Under the pieces are notes generated by a model. It saw nothing but the letters and a program-made list of their open reading frames with translations. It searched no databases and was not told the origin of the DNA. A DNA stretch of 64,000 nucleotides from Caryophanales bacterium UBA7278 (GTDB taxonomy: Bacteria > Bacillota_I > Bacilli_A > RFN20 > CAG-826), in NCBI GenBank assembly GCA_002472275.1, contig DKRQ01000019.1, positions 163,504-227,503 on the forward strand. The letters are read 5' to 3'. Positions 42,928 through 52,184 of the stretch are shown in pieces. Position 1 is the first letter of the stretch. Each line of letters opens with the position of its first letter. The position numbers and the translations under genes were made by a program.

Positions 42928-45900
42928 ATGAAATTGAAGGAAAAAGCCATCGTCGGAGTCGCCCTAACGGGTTTTATGGCGCTTGGACTGCTCATCGGGA
43001 TGAATCGGGCTTCTTTCGGCCCCTCTTCCTTTAGGGCAGCCGGCAAAACCTATGGTTTGACCCTCGATCCCCATAACGCCTACGTTTCCGGCTCCACCAA
43101 CGTGGTCCAAGTAGATTCGGGCAATTCCTCCGTTTCCTTCTCCTATAGCCTCGCTTCCCATAAAGACGGCTCCCACGTCCAACTTGCCAAAGACGGAAAG
43201 ATGTGGAACACCACCCAAATCACCTCGATTACCTCGCTTTGCCTTACCTTCCAAGGCTCCCTTCAAGCGAGGCTTTCTTATGATTGCGAGACCTGGGGCG
43301 ACTATTTCGCACTCGGGAACAACGTCCTTGTCGAAGTCGACAGACCGTACTTCGTCGAATTCAAAGCCCTCGCGGCGACCTTTATCGACCGCGTTGAATT
43401 CACCTATTCCTGCATCGTGAACCCCGACATCCCGACCGAACCGGTAGGGGACCAACTCCTTGGAGTCATCGATTTCTGGGATAGCAGCGCTTTGGGCAAC
43501 ACGGATTCGCAGACCACCGTGGATTTGGCTTATGTTTCCGCCAGGTCTTTCGCTTCCATAGGAGGGGCGGCGAAGACTTTGGCCAGCTCCGTCAGCAATA
43601 ACAGCAGCAGCCTTTACGGCGGCCGTTATGGCGGCATTGGTTTTGGGTCGAAGAGCGGTTACGGCGATTTGACCATCACCTTGGCCAGCGGAATTGCTCC
43701 GACCTCCGTCCGAGTTCAAGCGGTCAAAAGGGACAATGGAACCATTTTTTCTCTCAACGGAACAAGCAAAACGATAAGTACCACCCTATCTAGCGTTTCC
43801 GAAATTGACGATGTTCCCTTTGTCGAATGGACTTTCGCCAATGCGCCAACCTCTTTGGAATTCACCAATTCCTCTGGCAACAGCAATCGCATCGGCCTCT
43901 ATCGCATCTACCTTTATGGCGTGGGCCAGGTCATGCCGACCCCCGATGTCCCAGAGGCATATGAGATCGGATTCACCGCCTCCGAGGCAAAGACCTCTTA
44001 TACCACCGAGGATATCTTTGATTCGACCCATAGCCTCACGGTGACCGCCCAGAAATCCGACAGCACTTCCTCGCCCATTTCGCCCGAAAACTACACCTAC
44101 CAAATCCTCGATTCCAGCGAAAACCCCATCAATTCCGCGGCGAAATTCGGAACGATCGGCAACTATAACCTCAAGGTTTCTTATAAGAGCTTCACCCCCG
44201 TGGTCATTCCTTTGACCGTCACCCGTTATGAGGTTTTGGAAAATATTTCCTTGGCTGTTACGACCACCGAGTTCACCACCGCGGATACCTTCGCGACCTA
44301 TTTGAATCAGGCCAATTCCATTTCGGTTGACCTGACTTATAACTTCGCGGATTTGAATAAGACGGGCCTTGGGTATTCGCAGCTCGCTTCTAACGGAGTC
44401 ACTTTGTCCGTCACCAACAAATCCACCCATGCGAACGTGAATATCAATAGTCCTTTCGGCACCCCTGGGACCTTTGAGGTCAAGGTTTCTAAAGGCGCCC
44501 TCTCCGCGACTAAGGACATCACCGTCGCGGCCATCTTGGTCCATGACATCACCCTGAACCATGAGGCAATCGACGTCGAAAAGGGTAAAACCGCCCAACT
44601 CACCGCGACCTTGAATCCCGAGAATCCCACCAATGGCAACATCAACTGGACTTCGAGTGATTCAAGTGTCGCCACCGTTTCCGCCTCAGGTCTAGTCACA
44701 GCGGTGGAAGTAGGGGAAGCGACCATCACGGCAACCGCGGCCGACGGCAGCGGGGCCCATGCTTCCTGCACGATCAACGTTTTGGCGCCCATGACCCCCG
44801 ACACCTGGGCCAAGGTCACCGACGATTCGACTTTGGCCGCGGGCGATAAGCTGGTCATCGGCTTGGCCTCCAAAGGGGCCGTCGCGGGCGACATCACCAG
44901 CCAATACATGGCCTCCGTTTCGGCTTCCTTTGCCAATAGTAAGATCTCCTCGTTGCCCGATAACGCGGTCGTATTGACCCTCGGCGGAAGCCCCGACGCT
45001 TGGACCCTCAGCAATGAGAATGGGCAAAAACTCGGCGCGACCGCCGCCAAAAAGCTCGCTTGGGGCAGCGGCACGATGACCTGGTCCATCTCCATCGTCG
45101 GCGGGAATGTCACCATCCAAAACGGGGAAGCCTCATTCGGCAGGATGCTTTATAACGCGAATAGCAATAGCCTCAGGTTCACCACCTATGCTTCGGGCAC
45201 TTCGCTAACTTCGACGATGCTCCTCCCTGAACTCTATAGGGGAAGCGTGTCCACCCCGGTGTATCCGACCTCCGTTTCCTTGTCTAAGCCCACGAACAAT
45301 GAACTCGCGATTGGCGACACCCATCAAATCGGCGTCACCTATACGCCTGCGACCACCAACCAAAAGACGGTTCGCTATTCCTCTTCCAACGAAGCCGCGG
45401 CGACCGTTACGGCTTCTGGCCTGCTCACGGGCGTGGCCGCCGGCAAAACAACTATCACCGCGGAGGTCAAGACCAACGCGACTACCTGGGGCATTTCGGA
45501 GTCCTTCGAGCTCACGGTTAAAAACGTTGCCGTTACGGGCGTTTCCTTGGTTTCTTCCAAGACCATTTACCTTGGATCGACTTCCTCGCTCACCGCGACG
45601 GTTTCTCCTTCGAACGCGACGAATAAAAACGTGACCTGGTTCTCTAGCAAGACCGGCGTCGTCACCGTTGATTCCACCGGTGTTTTGACTCCTGTTTCCC
45701 TAGGATCGGCGACCATCACGGCTAGAACCGCCGACGGCGGTTTCACCGCGACTTGCGCGGTCACGGTGGAAGAAGACCTAGGCGACGCCCACACCATCAT
45801 GATTTACATGTGCGGCTCCGACCTGGAAAGTGGCAGTGGATTCGCCACGGGGGACCTCAAGGAAATCCTCAACGTCTCAGGACAGCCCGATGACGTGAAC

Positions 45901-46929
45901 ATCATCGTCGAGACCGGTGGGTCCAGCAGTTGGAAGAGATATGGAATTAGCAACCAAGTGGTCGAACGCTATCACGTGCAAAACCGCCAGCTCGTCAAGG
46001 ACACGAGTCTCACCGACCTCAACATGGGTCTTTCCTCGACGTTCCAATCCTTCATCGAGTGGGGGCTCACCGAATACCCCGCCCAAAGGACCGGCGTCAT
46101 TATGTGGAATCATGGCGGGGCCATGGATGGCGTGTGCTTCGATGAGAAGCATGATGACGATTGTTTGACCAACGACGAAGTGAACCTCGCCATGAAAAAC
46201 GCGTTCAAGAACGTCGGCAGGACCGAAAAACTTGAATGGATCGGCTACGACGCCTGTTTGATGGCGGTTCAAGACATCGCCGAGTATAACTCCCAGTACT
46301 ACAACTACATGATTTCCTCCCAGGAAAGCGAAGCCGGCGCCGGGTGGGACTACGATAGGGCCAACGGCATGCTGCACAAGATCTATGCCAACCCTAGAGG
46401 CGTCGAGACCCCGACCTTCCTCGAGGCGATCTGCACGACCTTCGTTGCGGACAACAGCAGGGAAGCCACTTTGTCCGCGTTGGATCTATCGAGGATGCCG
46501 GCCTATAAGACCGCGTGGGAGAACATGGCCAGCGGCTTGGCGGGAATCGTCAACACCTCCAGCAAATGGAACACGTTCAAGAACCTCGTCAACAGCTGCA
46601 TGAGGTTCGGCCTCTACACCGACGACGGCTACGACGCCTATAACGAAGGATATGTCTATGACATCTTCGACGTGGGTGACCTCATTGAGAAGATGCAGGC
46701 CAATGCTACCTACAATGGGTTGCTATCCTCGCAGCTAAACGCCCTAGCCTCCGCCTTCGACGATTTGGTTATCTGTTCCAAGACGACGAGCGATTACCAA
46801 GGCGCCTCCGGGTTGAACTTCTTCTGTCCGTTATGTGGGCTCTACCGCAAATCCTATTATTCGAGTAGAACGAATTTCACCAATTGGAGCAATTTCGTCA
46901 CTTCCTACGGCAATTGGAAGGGCAATTGA
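42928..46929 (+). CDS. Large surface protein with bacterial Ig-like domains and a C-terminal clostripain (C11) protease domain
   Basis: 1333 residues. The N-terminus is a membrane/secretion signal without lipobox (AIVGVALTGFMALGLLIG). Residues ~50-530 are beta-rich, unassigned. BIG2-type Ig domains follow at ~538-615, ~778-868 and ~869-948 (e.g. ITLNHEAIDVEKGKTAQLTA, DSSVATVSASGLVTA), with a separate beta domain between the first two. From residue 955 (HTIMIYMCGSDLESGSG) to the end is a C11 cysteine protease, with catalytic His1062 in MWNHGG and Cys1110 in GYDACLMA. Clostripains cleave after Arg/Lys and often self-process. A terminator follows. Confidence 0.85.
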   Translation: MKLKEKAIVGVALTGFMALGLLIGMNRASFGPSSFRAAGKTYGLTLDPHNAYVSGSTNVVQVDSGNSSVSFSYSLASHKDGSHVQLAKDGKMWNTTQITSITSLCLTFQGSLQARLSYDCETWGDYFALGNNVLVEVDRPYFVEFKALAATFIDRVEFTYSCIVNPDIPTEPVGDQLLGVIDFWDSSALGNTDSQTTVDLAYVSARSFASIGGAAKTLASSVSNNSSSLYGGRYGGIGFGSKSGYGDLTITLASGIAPTSVRVQAVKRDNGTIFSLNGTSKTISTTLSSVSEIDDVPFVEWTFANAPTSLEFTNSSGNSNRIGLYRIYLYGVGQVMPTPDVPEAYEIGFTASEAKTSYTTEDIFDSTHSLTVTAQKSDSTSSPISPENYTYQILDSSENPINSAAKFGTIGNYNLKVSYKSFTPVVIPLTVTRYEVLENISLAVTTTEFTTADTFATYLNQANSISVDLTYNFADLNKTGLGYSQLASNGVTLSVTNKSTHANVNINSPFGTPGTFEVKVSKGALSATKDITVAAILVHDITLNHEAIDVEKGKTAQLTATLNPENPTNGNINWTSSDSSVATVSASGLVTAVEVGEATITATAADGSGAHASCTINVLAPMTPDTWAKVTDDSTLAAGDKLVIGLASKGAVAGDITSQYMASVSASFANSKISSLPDNAVVLTLGGSPDAWTLSNENGQKLGATAAKKLAWGSGTMTWSISIVGGNVTIQNGEASFGRMLYNANSNSLRFTTYASGTSLTSTMLLPELYRGSVSTPVYPTSVSLSKPTNNELAIGDTHQIGVTYTPATTNQKTVRYSSSNEAAATVTASGLLTGVAAGKTTITAEVKTNATTWGISESFELTVKNVAVTGVSLVSSKTIYLGSTSSLTATVSPSNATNKNVTWFSSKTGVVTVDSTGVLTPVSLGSATITARTADGGFTATCAVTVEEDLGDAHTIMIYMCGSDLESGSGFATGDLKEILNVSGQPDDVNIIVETGGSSSWKRYGISNQVVERYHVQNRQLVKDTSLTDLNMGLSSTFQSFIEWGLTEYPAQRTGVIMWNHGGAMDGVCFDEKHDDDCLTNDEVNLAMKNAFKNVGRTEKLEWIGYDACLMAVQDIAEYNSQYYNYMISSQESEAGAGWDYDRANGMLHKIYANPRGVETPTFLEAICTTFVADNSREATLSALDLSRMPAYKTAWENMASGLAGIVNTSSKWNTFKNLVNSCMRFGLYTDDGYDAYNEGYVYDIFDVGDLIEKMQANATYNGLLSSQLNALASAFDDLVICSKTTSDYQGASGLNFFCPLCGLYRKSYYSSRTNFTNWSNFVTSYGNWKGN

Positions 46930-46935
46930 TATAAC

Positions 46936-46959
46936 GGGTCGCTTCGGCGGCCCTTTTCT
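46936..46959 (+). terminator. Terminator of the Ig/clostripain gene
   Basis: GGGTCGC, a TTC loop and GGCGGCCC pair, followed by TTTT. Confidence 0.65.
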
Positions 46960-47101
46960 ATAGGTTTACAATCCGGTTGACAATTTTGAATTTGAACGAC
47001 GTTTTGACCCTTTTTTGGGAACTGCGGAACCCCGATTCGTTTCTTATTTGGACTAGTTGCCGATTTACCGTCGCTTTTTGGTTTCGTGCGCTTCCTGCGC
47101 G

Positions 47102-47131
47102 TTGAAACTCTTTTTTGGCTGATGCTATAAT
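47102..47131 (+). promoter_or_regulatory. Promoter of the ABC-transporter/nuclease operon
   Basis: TTGAAA (47102-47107), 18 nt, TATAAT (47126-47131), then 9 nt to ATG 47141, so the leader is at most 2-3 nt. Confidence 0.75.
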
Positions 47132-47140
47132 GCGTTTACT

Positions 47141-48625
47141 ATGGAAATCAGAATCAATCACTTGACGAAGACTTTCCCCGGGAATCCCAAGAAGAACATC
47201 CCCGACACCACCGCGGTCGGAGATCTTAACGTACTCGTCGAAGACGGCACGTTGCTTGGTTTGCTGGGGCCTTCGGGATGCGGCAAATCCACCACCCTCT
47301 ACATGATCGCCGGCCTTAAGCAACCCACGGAAGGCGAAATCTGGTTCGGCGACGAAGACGTCACCCACCTCGCCCCCGAAAAGCGCGGCATCGGCCTCGT
47401 TTTCCAAAACTACGCCTTGTATCCGCACATGACAGTCTACGACAACGTCAAATTCCCTTTGACCAATCTTAACGTCACGACCACGAAGAAGGCGCATCGC
47501 ATCATCGATGATTATGAGATCCTCAAGCTCATCGACGAGCATCTAGACGAAATCATCGAAATCGAGAAGACCTCGATCTTCAAGGGCAAGGTCTCCAAAG
47601 AGGCCAGTGCCCGCAAGATGGTGTTCGCCTACCATGTCGTCACCTCCCTCGCCAACCGCATCTTCTCCTTCGGCTTCCATGCCCTTGAAGGCGAAGAGCT
47701 AAAGGCCAAGGTCGAGGAAGTCAAGGCCGCGCTGAGCGCGGAAATCGAGGCGGAGAAGGCCAAGGTGGAAAAGGCCGGCTATAGCCTCAATGATTCTTAT
47801 GAATACGTAAAAGACGGAGCAGTGGTCAAGGAGACCCGCCGCCTTACCAAGGACGAAATCGATGCCCTCATCCAAGAGACCGCGCGTTTGGTCCAGATCG
47901 ATCAATACCTTGAGAGGAAGCCCTCCGAGCTCTCTGGCGGCCAGCAGCAGCGTGTCGCCATCGCCCGTGCCCTCGTCAAGAAGCCCAGGGTTCTTCTCCT
48001 AGACGAACCTCTATCCAACCTCGACGCCCGCCTCCGTATCCAGACCCGTGAGGAAATCCGCCGCATTCAGCGCGAAACGGGCATCACCACCGTCTTCGTC
48101 ACCCACGACCAGGAGGAGGCCATGTCCATCTCCGACAAGATCGTCGTCATGAAGCTCGGCATCAAGATGCAGGAAGACGCTCCGCAGGAGGTCTACCGCA
48201 ACCCGAACTCCCTCTTCGTCGCCAAGTTCCTCGGCAACCCGCCGATCAACGTCTTCAAGGGCCACTGCAAAGGCGGCGCCCTCTATATCGGCGAGGAGAA
48301 GATCCTCTCCAATCCCGCCCTCGCGGAAGATAGGGACGTCTACGTCGGCATCCGCCCCGAAGGCTTTCTCTGCGACGAACACACCCCGGAGAAGGACAAA
48401 GTCCTCACCCTCAACGTCGAGGCCATCCAGACCATGGGCCGCGACATGTCTCTCATCTGCAACCATCCTTGCTTCGAAGGCGAGGTCATCAAGGCCATCA
48501 TCGACTCCGAACTCAAGGTCAACATCGGGCCGATGAAATTCGGCATCCGTCCGTCCAAAATCTTCGTCTTTGACGGCAAGAGCGAGGAGCGTATCTACCT
48601 CGAGGAAGGCAAGAAAGGCAAGTAA
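47141..48625 (+). CDS. UgpC/MsmK-type ABC importer ATPase with a ~120-residue insertion
   Basis: 494 residues. Walker A GPSGCGKS (43-50), Q-loop VFQNYALYPHMTV (Q89), signature LSGGQQQR (264-271), Walker B VLLLDEP (284-290), H322, and a C-terminal OB/TOBE-like domain as in MalK. Between Q-loop and signature lie ~175 residues instead of ~50. The extra helical segment (~112-250, rich in Glu/Lys: KAKVEEVKAALSAEIEAEKA) sits at the place where mycoplasma UgpC/MsmK homologues also carry an insert. Followed by two permeases and a binding protein. Confidence 0.88.
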   Translation: MEIRINHLTKTFPGNPKKNIPDTTAVGDLNVLVEDGTLLGLLGPSGCGKSTTLYMIAGLKQPTEGEIWFGDEDVTHLAPEKRGIGLVFQNYALYPHMTVYDNVKFPLTNLNVTTTKKAHRIIDDYEILKLIDEHLDEIIEIEKTSIFKGKVSKEASARKMVFAYHVVTSLANRIFSFGFHALEGEELKAKVEEVKAALSAEIEAEKAKVEKAGYSLNDSYEYVKDGAVVKETRRLTKDEIDALIQETARLVQIDQYLERKPSELSGGQQQRVAIARALVKKPRVLLLDEPLSNLDARLRIQTREEIRRIQRETGITTVFVTHDQEEAMSISDKIVVMKLGIKMQEDAPQEVYRNPNSLFVAKFLGNPPINVFKGHCKGGALYIGEEKILSNPALAEDRDVYVGIRPEGFLCDEHTPEKDKVLTLNVEAIQTMGRDMSLICNHPCFEGEVIKAIIDSELKVNIGPMKFGIRPSKIFVFDGKSEERIYLEEGKKGK

Positions 48626-48637
48626 GGGTCCGCGATC

Positions 48638-49594
48638 ATGGAAAGCAAGAACAACTGGAAAGCTTGGCTCTATCTCGCACCGGTCCTCATTTTGCTCGCG
48701 GTATTCACTTTCTATCCGATTTTCAACACGTTCTTCATCTCGTTCATGAAGAACTACAACTACATCACCGGATCCAACCAAGGTTTTACCTTGAAGAACT
48801 ACACCGACATCCTCGTCCCAGGCGAAGGCTACATCTGGGGTGTGGACGACGGCTCCATGTTCTACCGCGTCATCAACACGGGTTTGCTTAACACCGTTTT
48901 GCTTACCTTCGTGACGGTGCCCCTCTCCATCATCATCTCCCTCGCGATTGCCATCGCGCTTAACTCCATCAAACCCTTGAAGAAGCTGTTCCAAACCATC
49001 TTCTTCATGCCTTACGTCACCAACGCGATCGCCATCGGTATGGTCTTCGCTATCATCTTCGATACCCAATACGGCATCATGAACTTCATCTTCGGATCCG
49101 CCGGGCATCCTTGGATCGCGCCCAACATGTGGACGGGCGAGACGGTCAACTACTGGTCCGCCTTCTTTGCGATCTGCTTCTACATCGTCTGGCACTCGCT
49201 GCCCTATAAAATCCTTATCTTCTTAGGCGGCCTCCAGAACATCGACCAGCAATACTACGACGCGGCCAAGATCGACGGCGCCTCCCGCTTCAAGACCACG
49301 ATGAGGGTCACCGTCCCGCTGCTTTCGCCGCAGATCCTCTACATCACCATCACGTCCTTCATCGGGGCCTTCAAGGAATACAACTCCGTCATCGGTCTAT
49401 TCGGCTCCAAAGGCGGTGCCTTCGACGGCACGACCGGCCCGACCTCGATGCAGACCATGGTCTACTTCGTCTACGACATGATCGCGAAGAACAAGGTTCA
49501 GCTTGCCTCCTCGGCGGCGGTCCTGCTCTTCGTCATCATCTTGATCTTCACGGGCATTCAAGCCAAAGTCAGCAAGAAGAGGGTGCATTACTGA
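48638..49594 (+). CDS. ABC importer permease, MalF/UgpA type
   Basis: This 318-residue protein has six membrane segments and the EAA loop YYDAAKIDGASRFKTTMRVT followed by PLLSP, the contact for the ATPase. It resembles carbohydrate-type (CUT1) permeases. It is 12 bp after the ATPase gene and 1 bp before the second permease. The nuclease-lipoprotein context suggests the substrate may be a nucleic-acid product rather than sugar. Confidence 0.88.
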   Translation: MESKNNWKAWLYLAPVLILLAVFTFYPIFNTFFISFMKNYNYITGSNQGFTLKNYTDILVPGEGYIWGVDDGSMFYRVINTGLLNTVLLTFVTVPLSIIISLAIAIALNSIKPLKKLFQTIFFMPYVTNAIAIGMVFAIIFDTQYGIMNFIFGSAGHPWIAPNMWTGETVNYWSAFFAICFYIVWHSLPYKILIFLGGLQNIDQQYYDAAKIDGASRFKTTMRVTVPLLSPQILYITITSFIGAFKEYNSVIGLFGSKGGAFDGTTGPTSMQTMVYFVYDMIAKNKVQLASSAAVLLFVIILIFTGIQAKVSKKRVHY

Positions 49595-49595
49595 T

Positions 49596-50540
49596 ATGGA
49601 AAAGAAACTCTACGAATCCTCTTACGCCGACCTTGAGCTGGTCCTCAAGGACGAAGGCGCTTCCGTCGAAGCCCGCAAAAAGGCGGTCAAGGCCGCCCAC
49701 GTGGTCACTTTGACGATCACCTACCTCTTCCTCGTCTTCATGGGAATCATCATGATCTTCCCGTTCTACTGGATGCTTTTGACCTCGGTCAAATCCGGCG
49801 CCGAAATCAAGCAGCTCGCCCCGACCTTCTGGCCGACCATGGGCTTCCGTTTCGATAACTACGCGACCGCGGTAAGCCGTCTGAACTTCCCAATCCTCAT
49901 CAGGAACACCTTGATCGTCGGCGTCATCTCGACCCTAGGCACCGTCGTCACCACGATCATGGCGGCCTTCGCCTTCGCCCGTCTTGAATTCAAGGGCAAG
50001 AGCTTCATCTTCGCCGCCTTGATGGCCACGATGATGATCCCGGGCGAAATGATGGTCATCTCTAACTACGCCTCCGTCTCCTTAATGGGCATGACTAACG
50101 GCGAACCCGTCGGGGCTTTCACCGCGATGATCATCCCGTTCATGGTCTCGATCTTCTACATCTACTTGCTAAGGCAAAACTTCAAGCAGATCCCTAACGA
50201 ACTCTATCTTGCCGCCAAAGTCGACGGCAAATCCGACTGGCAGTTCCTTTGGAAGGTCATGGTGCCCCTTGCCATGCCAACCATCACCACGATCTTGATC
50301 CTCAAGCTCATGGGCACCTGGAACGCCTACGTGTGGCCTAACCTCATCGCGACCGGCCATACCGAGCTCTACTTGATCACCAACGGTCTGCGTGAATCCT
50401 TCAACGCGACCGAGAACTACGACGAATACGGCGCCCAGATGGCCGCGACCGTCATCGTCACCGTACCTCTATTACTTGTGTTCATCTTCGCCCGTAAATA
50501 CATCATGCGCGGTGTTTCCCGCGCTGGTATCAAAGGCTAA
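49596..50540 (+). CDS. ABC importer permease, MalG/UgpE type
   Basis: This 314-residue protein has six membrane segments and the EAA loop LYLAAKVDGKSDWQFLWKVM followed by VPLAMP. MalG-type C-terminus (FIFARKYIMRGVSRAGIKG). Immediately follows the MalF-type gene and pairs with it. Confidence 0.88.
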   Translation: MEKKLYESSYADLELVLKDEGASVEARKKAVKAAHVVTLTITYLFLVFMGIIMIFPFYWMLLTSVKSGAEIKQLAPTFWPTMGFRFDNYATAVSRLNFPILIRNTLIVGVISTLGTVVTTIMAAFAFARLEFKGKSFIFAALMATMMIPGEMMVISNYASVSLMGMTNGEPVGAFTAMIIPFMVSIFYIYLLRQNFKQIPNELYLAAKVDGKSDWQFLWKVMVPLAMPTITTILILKLMGTWNAYVWPNLIATGHTELYLITNGLRESFNATENYDEYGAQMAATVIVTVPLLLVFIFARKYIMRGVSRAGIKG

Positions 50541-50572
50541 AGGTGAACCCTCTATAAAAGGAGAAAACAAAC

Positions 50573-52159
50573 ATGAAATCCATGAAAAAGAAATTCCTCT
50601 TCCTGGCTTCCCTATCCTTCGCGGCCCTGACCGCGGTGGCTTGCGGTGGTGGCGGCGACTCACCCGCCCCCTCGGGAACCTCTATCGTCCCTGGTGCCTC
50701 CACCTCCGTGGAACCGGTCCAGTATTCCGACGACAAAGAGGACTATAAGCTCCCCGAAGGCGATCCGACCAGGGAAGTCACCATTCCCTTCTGGCAGTGC
50801 CTTGGCCACGAGAAGAGCGCCAACCTCCAGAACATCGTCGATGCTTTCAACGAGCAATACAAAGGCAAATACAAGGTCAACTCCGTCAAGGTCGCGGGCT
50901 CTTATGACGCCCTCGCCGACGCCATCAAGACCAAATTGTCCTCTGGTGAAATCCCCGCCCTTGCCATGGGTTATCCCGACTCCTTCTCGGCCTATATGAC
51001 CAATAACATCGACGAGTCGAGCATCTATCGTCTCGATGGTTTTATCGCCGACAAGACTGATGGCTATTCCGAAACGGAACTCGCCGACTTCGTCCCTGAG
51101 TTCCTTAACGAAGGCAAGAGCTATCAGTTCCGTGGTACCTGGTCCATGCCGATGTACAAATCGACCGAGATCATGTACTACAACGCCTCCTACATGGCTG
51201 GCGTAAACCCGCAGAACAAGAAGAAATTCGCCACCGATGACCAATACGCCGCTTTGGCCGCGGCCGTCGAAGGTGCTGCCGCCAAAGCCACCGACGAACA
51301 ACTCAAAGCCCTCAAGGACTACGTCGTCGAGCACGAAGGCTATGCCTATGACGTTCCCGTCAAATGGGACGACATGATCACCCTTGCCCGCAAGATCGTC
51401 GCCGATCGCACCGCCCAGGGTATCGCTGGCGAGTTCTACCCGGTTGGCTACGACTCCGACGCGAACATGCTCATCTCGCAGTTCGCCCAGCGTGGCATTC
51501 CCTACACCGTGAACTCCGCCGAGGCCAACGAGGATCCCGAACTCCACTATGTGTTCAACAACGCACAGGCCAAGTCCTTCCTCAATACCCTCGTCCAGAA
51601 CATCAACGACAAGCTCCTCATCACGAAGGCGCTCCTCTCCAACAAGTACACCAACGAGCTCTTCACCGCCGGCCAGTGCGTCATGACGGTCGGCTCCACC
51701 GGCGGCTCCTCCTATAACGTCTCCGCGAACTTCGCGGTCCGCCTCGCCCCGGTCCCGTACCATGGTGATACCCCGAAGTACATCCAGCAGGGCCCGTCCA
51801 TCTGCTTCTTCGACAACCGCGACCCCTTCATCCACAAAGGCGCGTGGCTCTTCTACAAGGCCATGGCCGAAGGCCAGGCCAACGCCGAGCTCGCTTTGGC
51901 TAACTCCTACGACCCGATCCGTAACTCCTCGTTCGAATCGAAGTCTTATAAGGACTTCATTGCAAGGCACGCCGAAGCCATGAAATACGACATCCCGTAT
52001 CACACCAAGGATCTCCGTCAGTACTACATGACCTCGCCGGTCTTCCCTGGCTCTGACGTCGCCCGTGTCGAAATCGGCAACGTCCTCAGCTACGCCATCT
52101 CCTCCAAACTCGGCGTCGATGGCGCTCTCCGCAAAGCCTATAACATCTGCATCGGTTAA
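50573..52159 (+). CDS. Solute-binding lipoprotein of the ABC importer
   Basis: 528 residues. Signal peptide with lipobox VAC (Cys24), Gly/Ser/Pro tether, then a family-1 extracellular solute-binding protein: EVTIPFWQCLGHEKSANLQN, AMGYPDSFSAYMTNN, and a late HKGAWLFYKAMAEG. AAGGAGA stands 10 nt before ATG; MKSMKK gives two possible starts. Provides specificity to the permease pair upstream. The usual family length is ~430, so ~80 residues are extra. Confidence 0.85.
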   Translation: MKSMKKKFLFLASLSFAALTAVACGGGGDSPAPSGTSIVPGASTSVEPVQYSDDKEDYKLPEGDPTREVTIPFWQCLGHEKSANLQNIVDAFNEQYKGKYKVNSVKVAGSYDALADAIKTKLSSGEIPALAMGYPDSFSAYMTNNIDESSIYRLDGFIADKTDGYSETELADFVPEFLNEGKSYQFRGTWSMPMYKSTEIMYYNASYMAGVNPQNKKKFATDDQYAALAAAVEGAAAKATDEQLKALKDYVVEHEGYAYDVPVKWDDMITLARKIVADRTAQGIAGEFYPVGYDSDANMLISQFAQRGIPYTVNSAEANEDPELHYVFNNAQAKSFLNTLVQNINDKLLITKALLSNKYTNELFTAGQCVMTVGSTGGSSYNVSANFAVRLAPVPYHGDTPKYIQQGPSICFFDNRDPFIHKGAWLFYKAMAEGQANAELALANSYDPIRNSSFESKSYKDFIARHAEAMKYDIPYHTKDLRQYYMTSPVFPGSDVARVEIGNVLSYAISSKLGVDGALRKAYNICIG

Positions 52160-52184
52160 TGACGCCCATTGAAAGGAGGAATTT

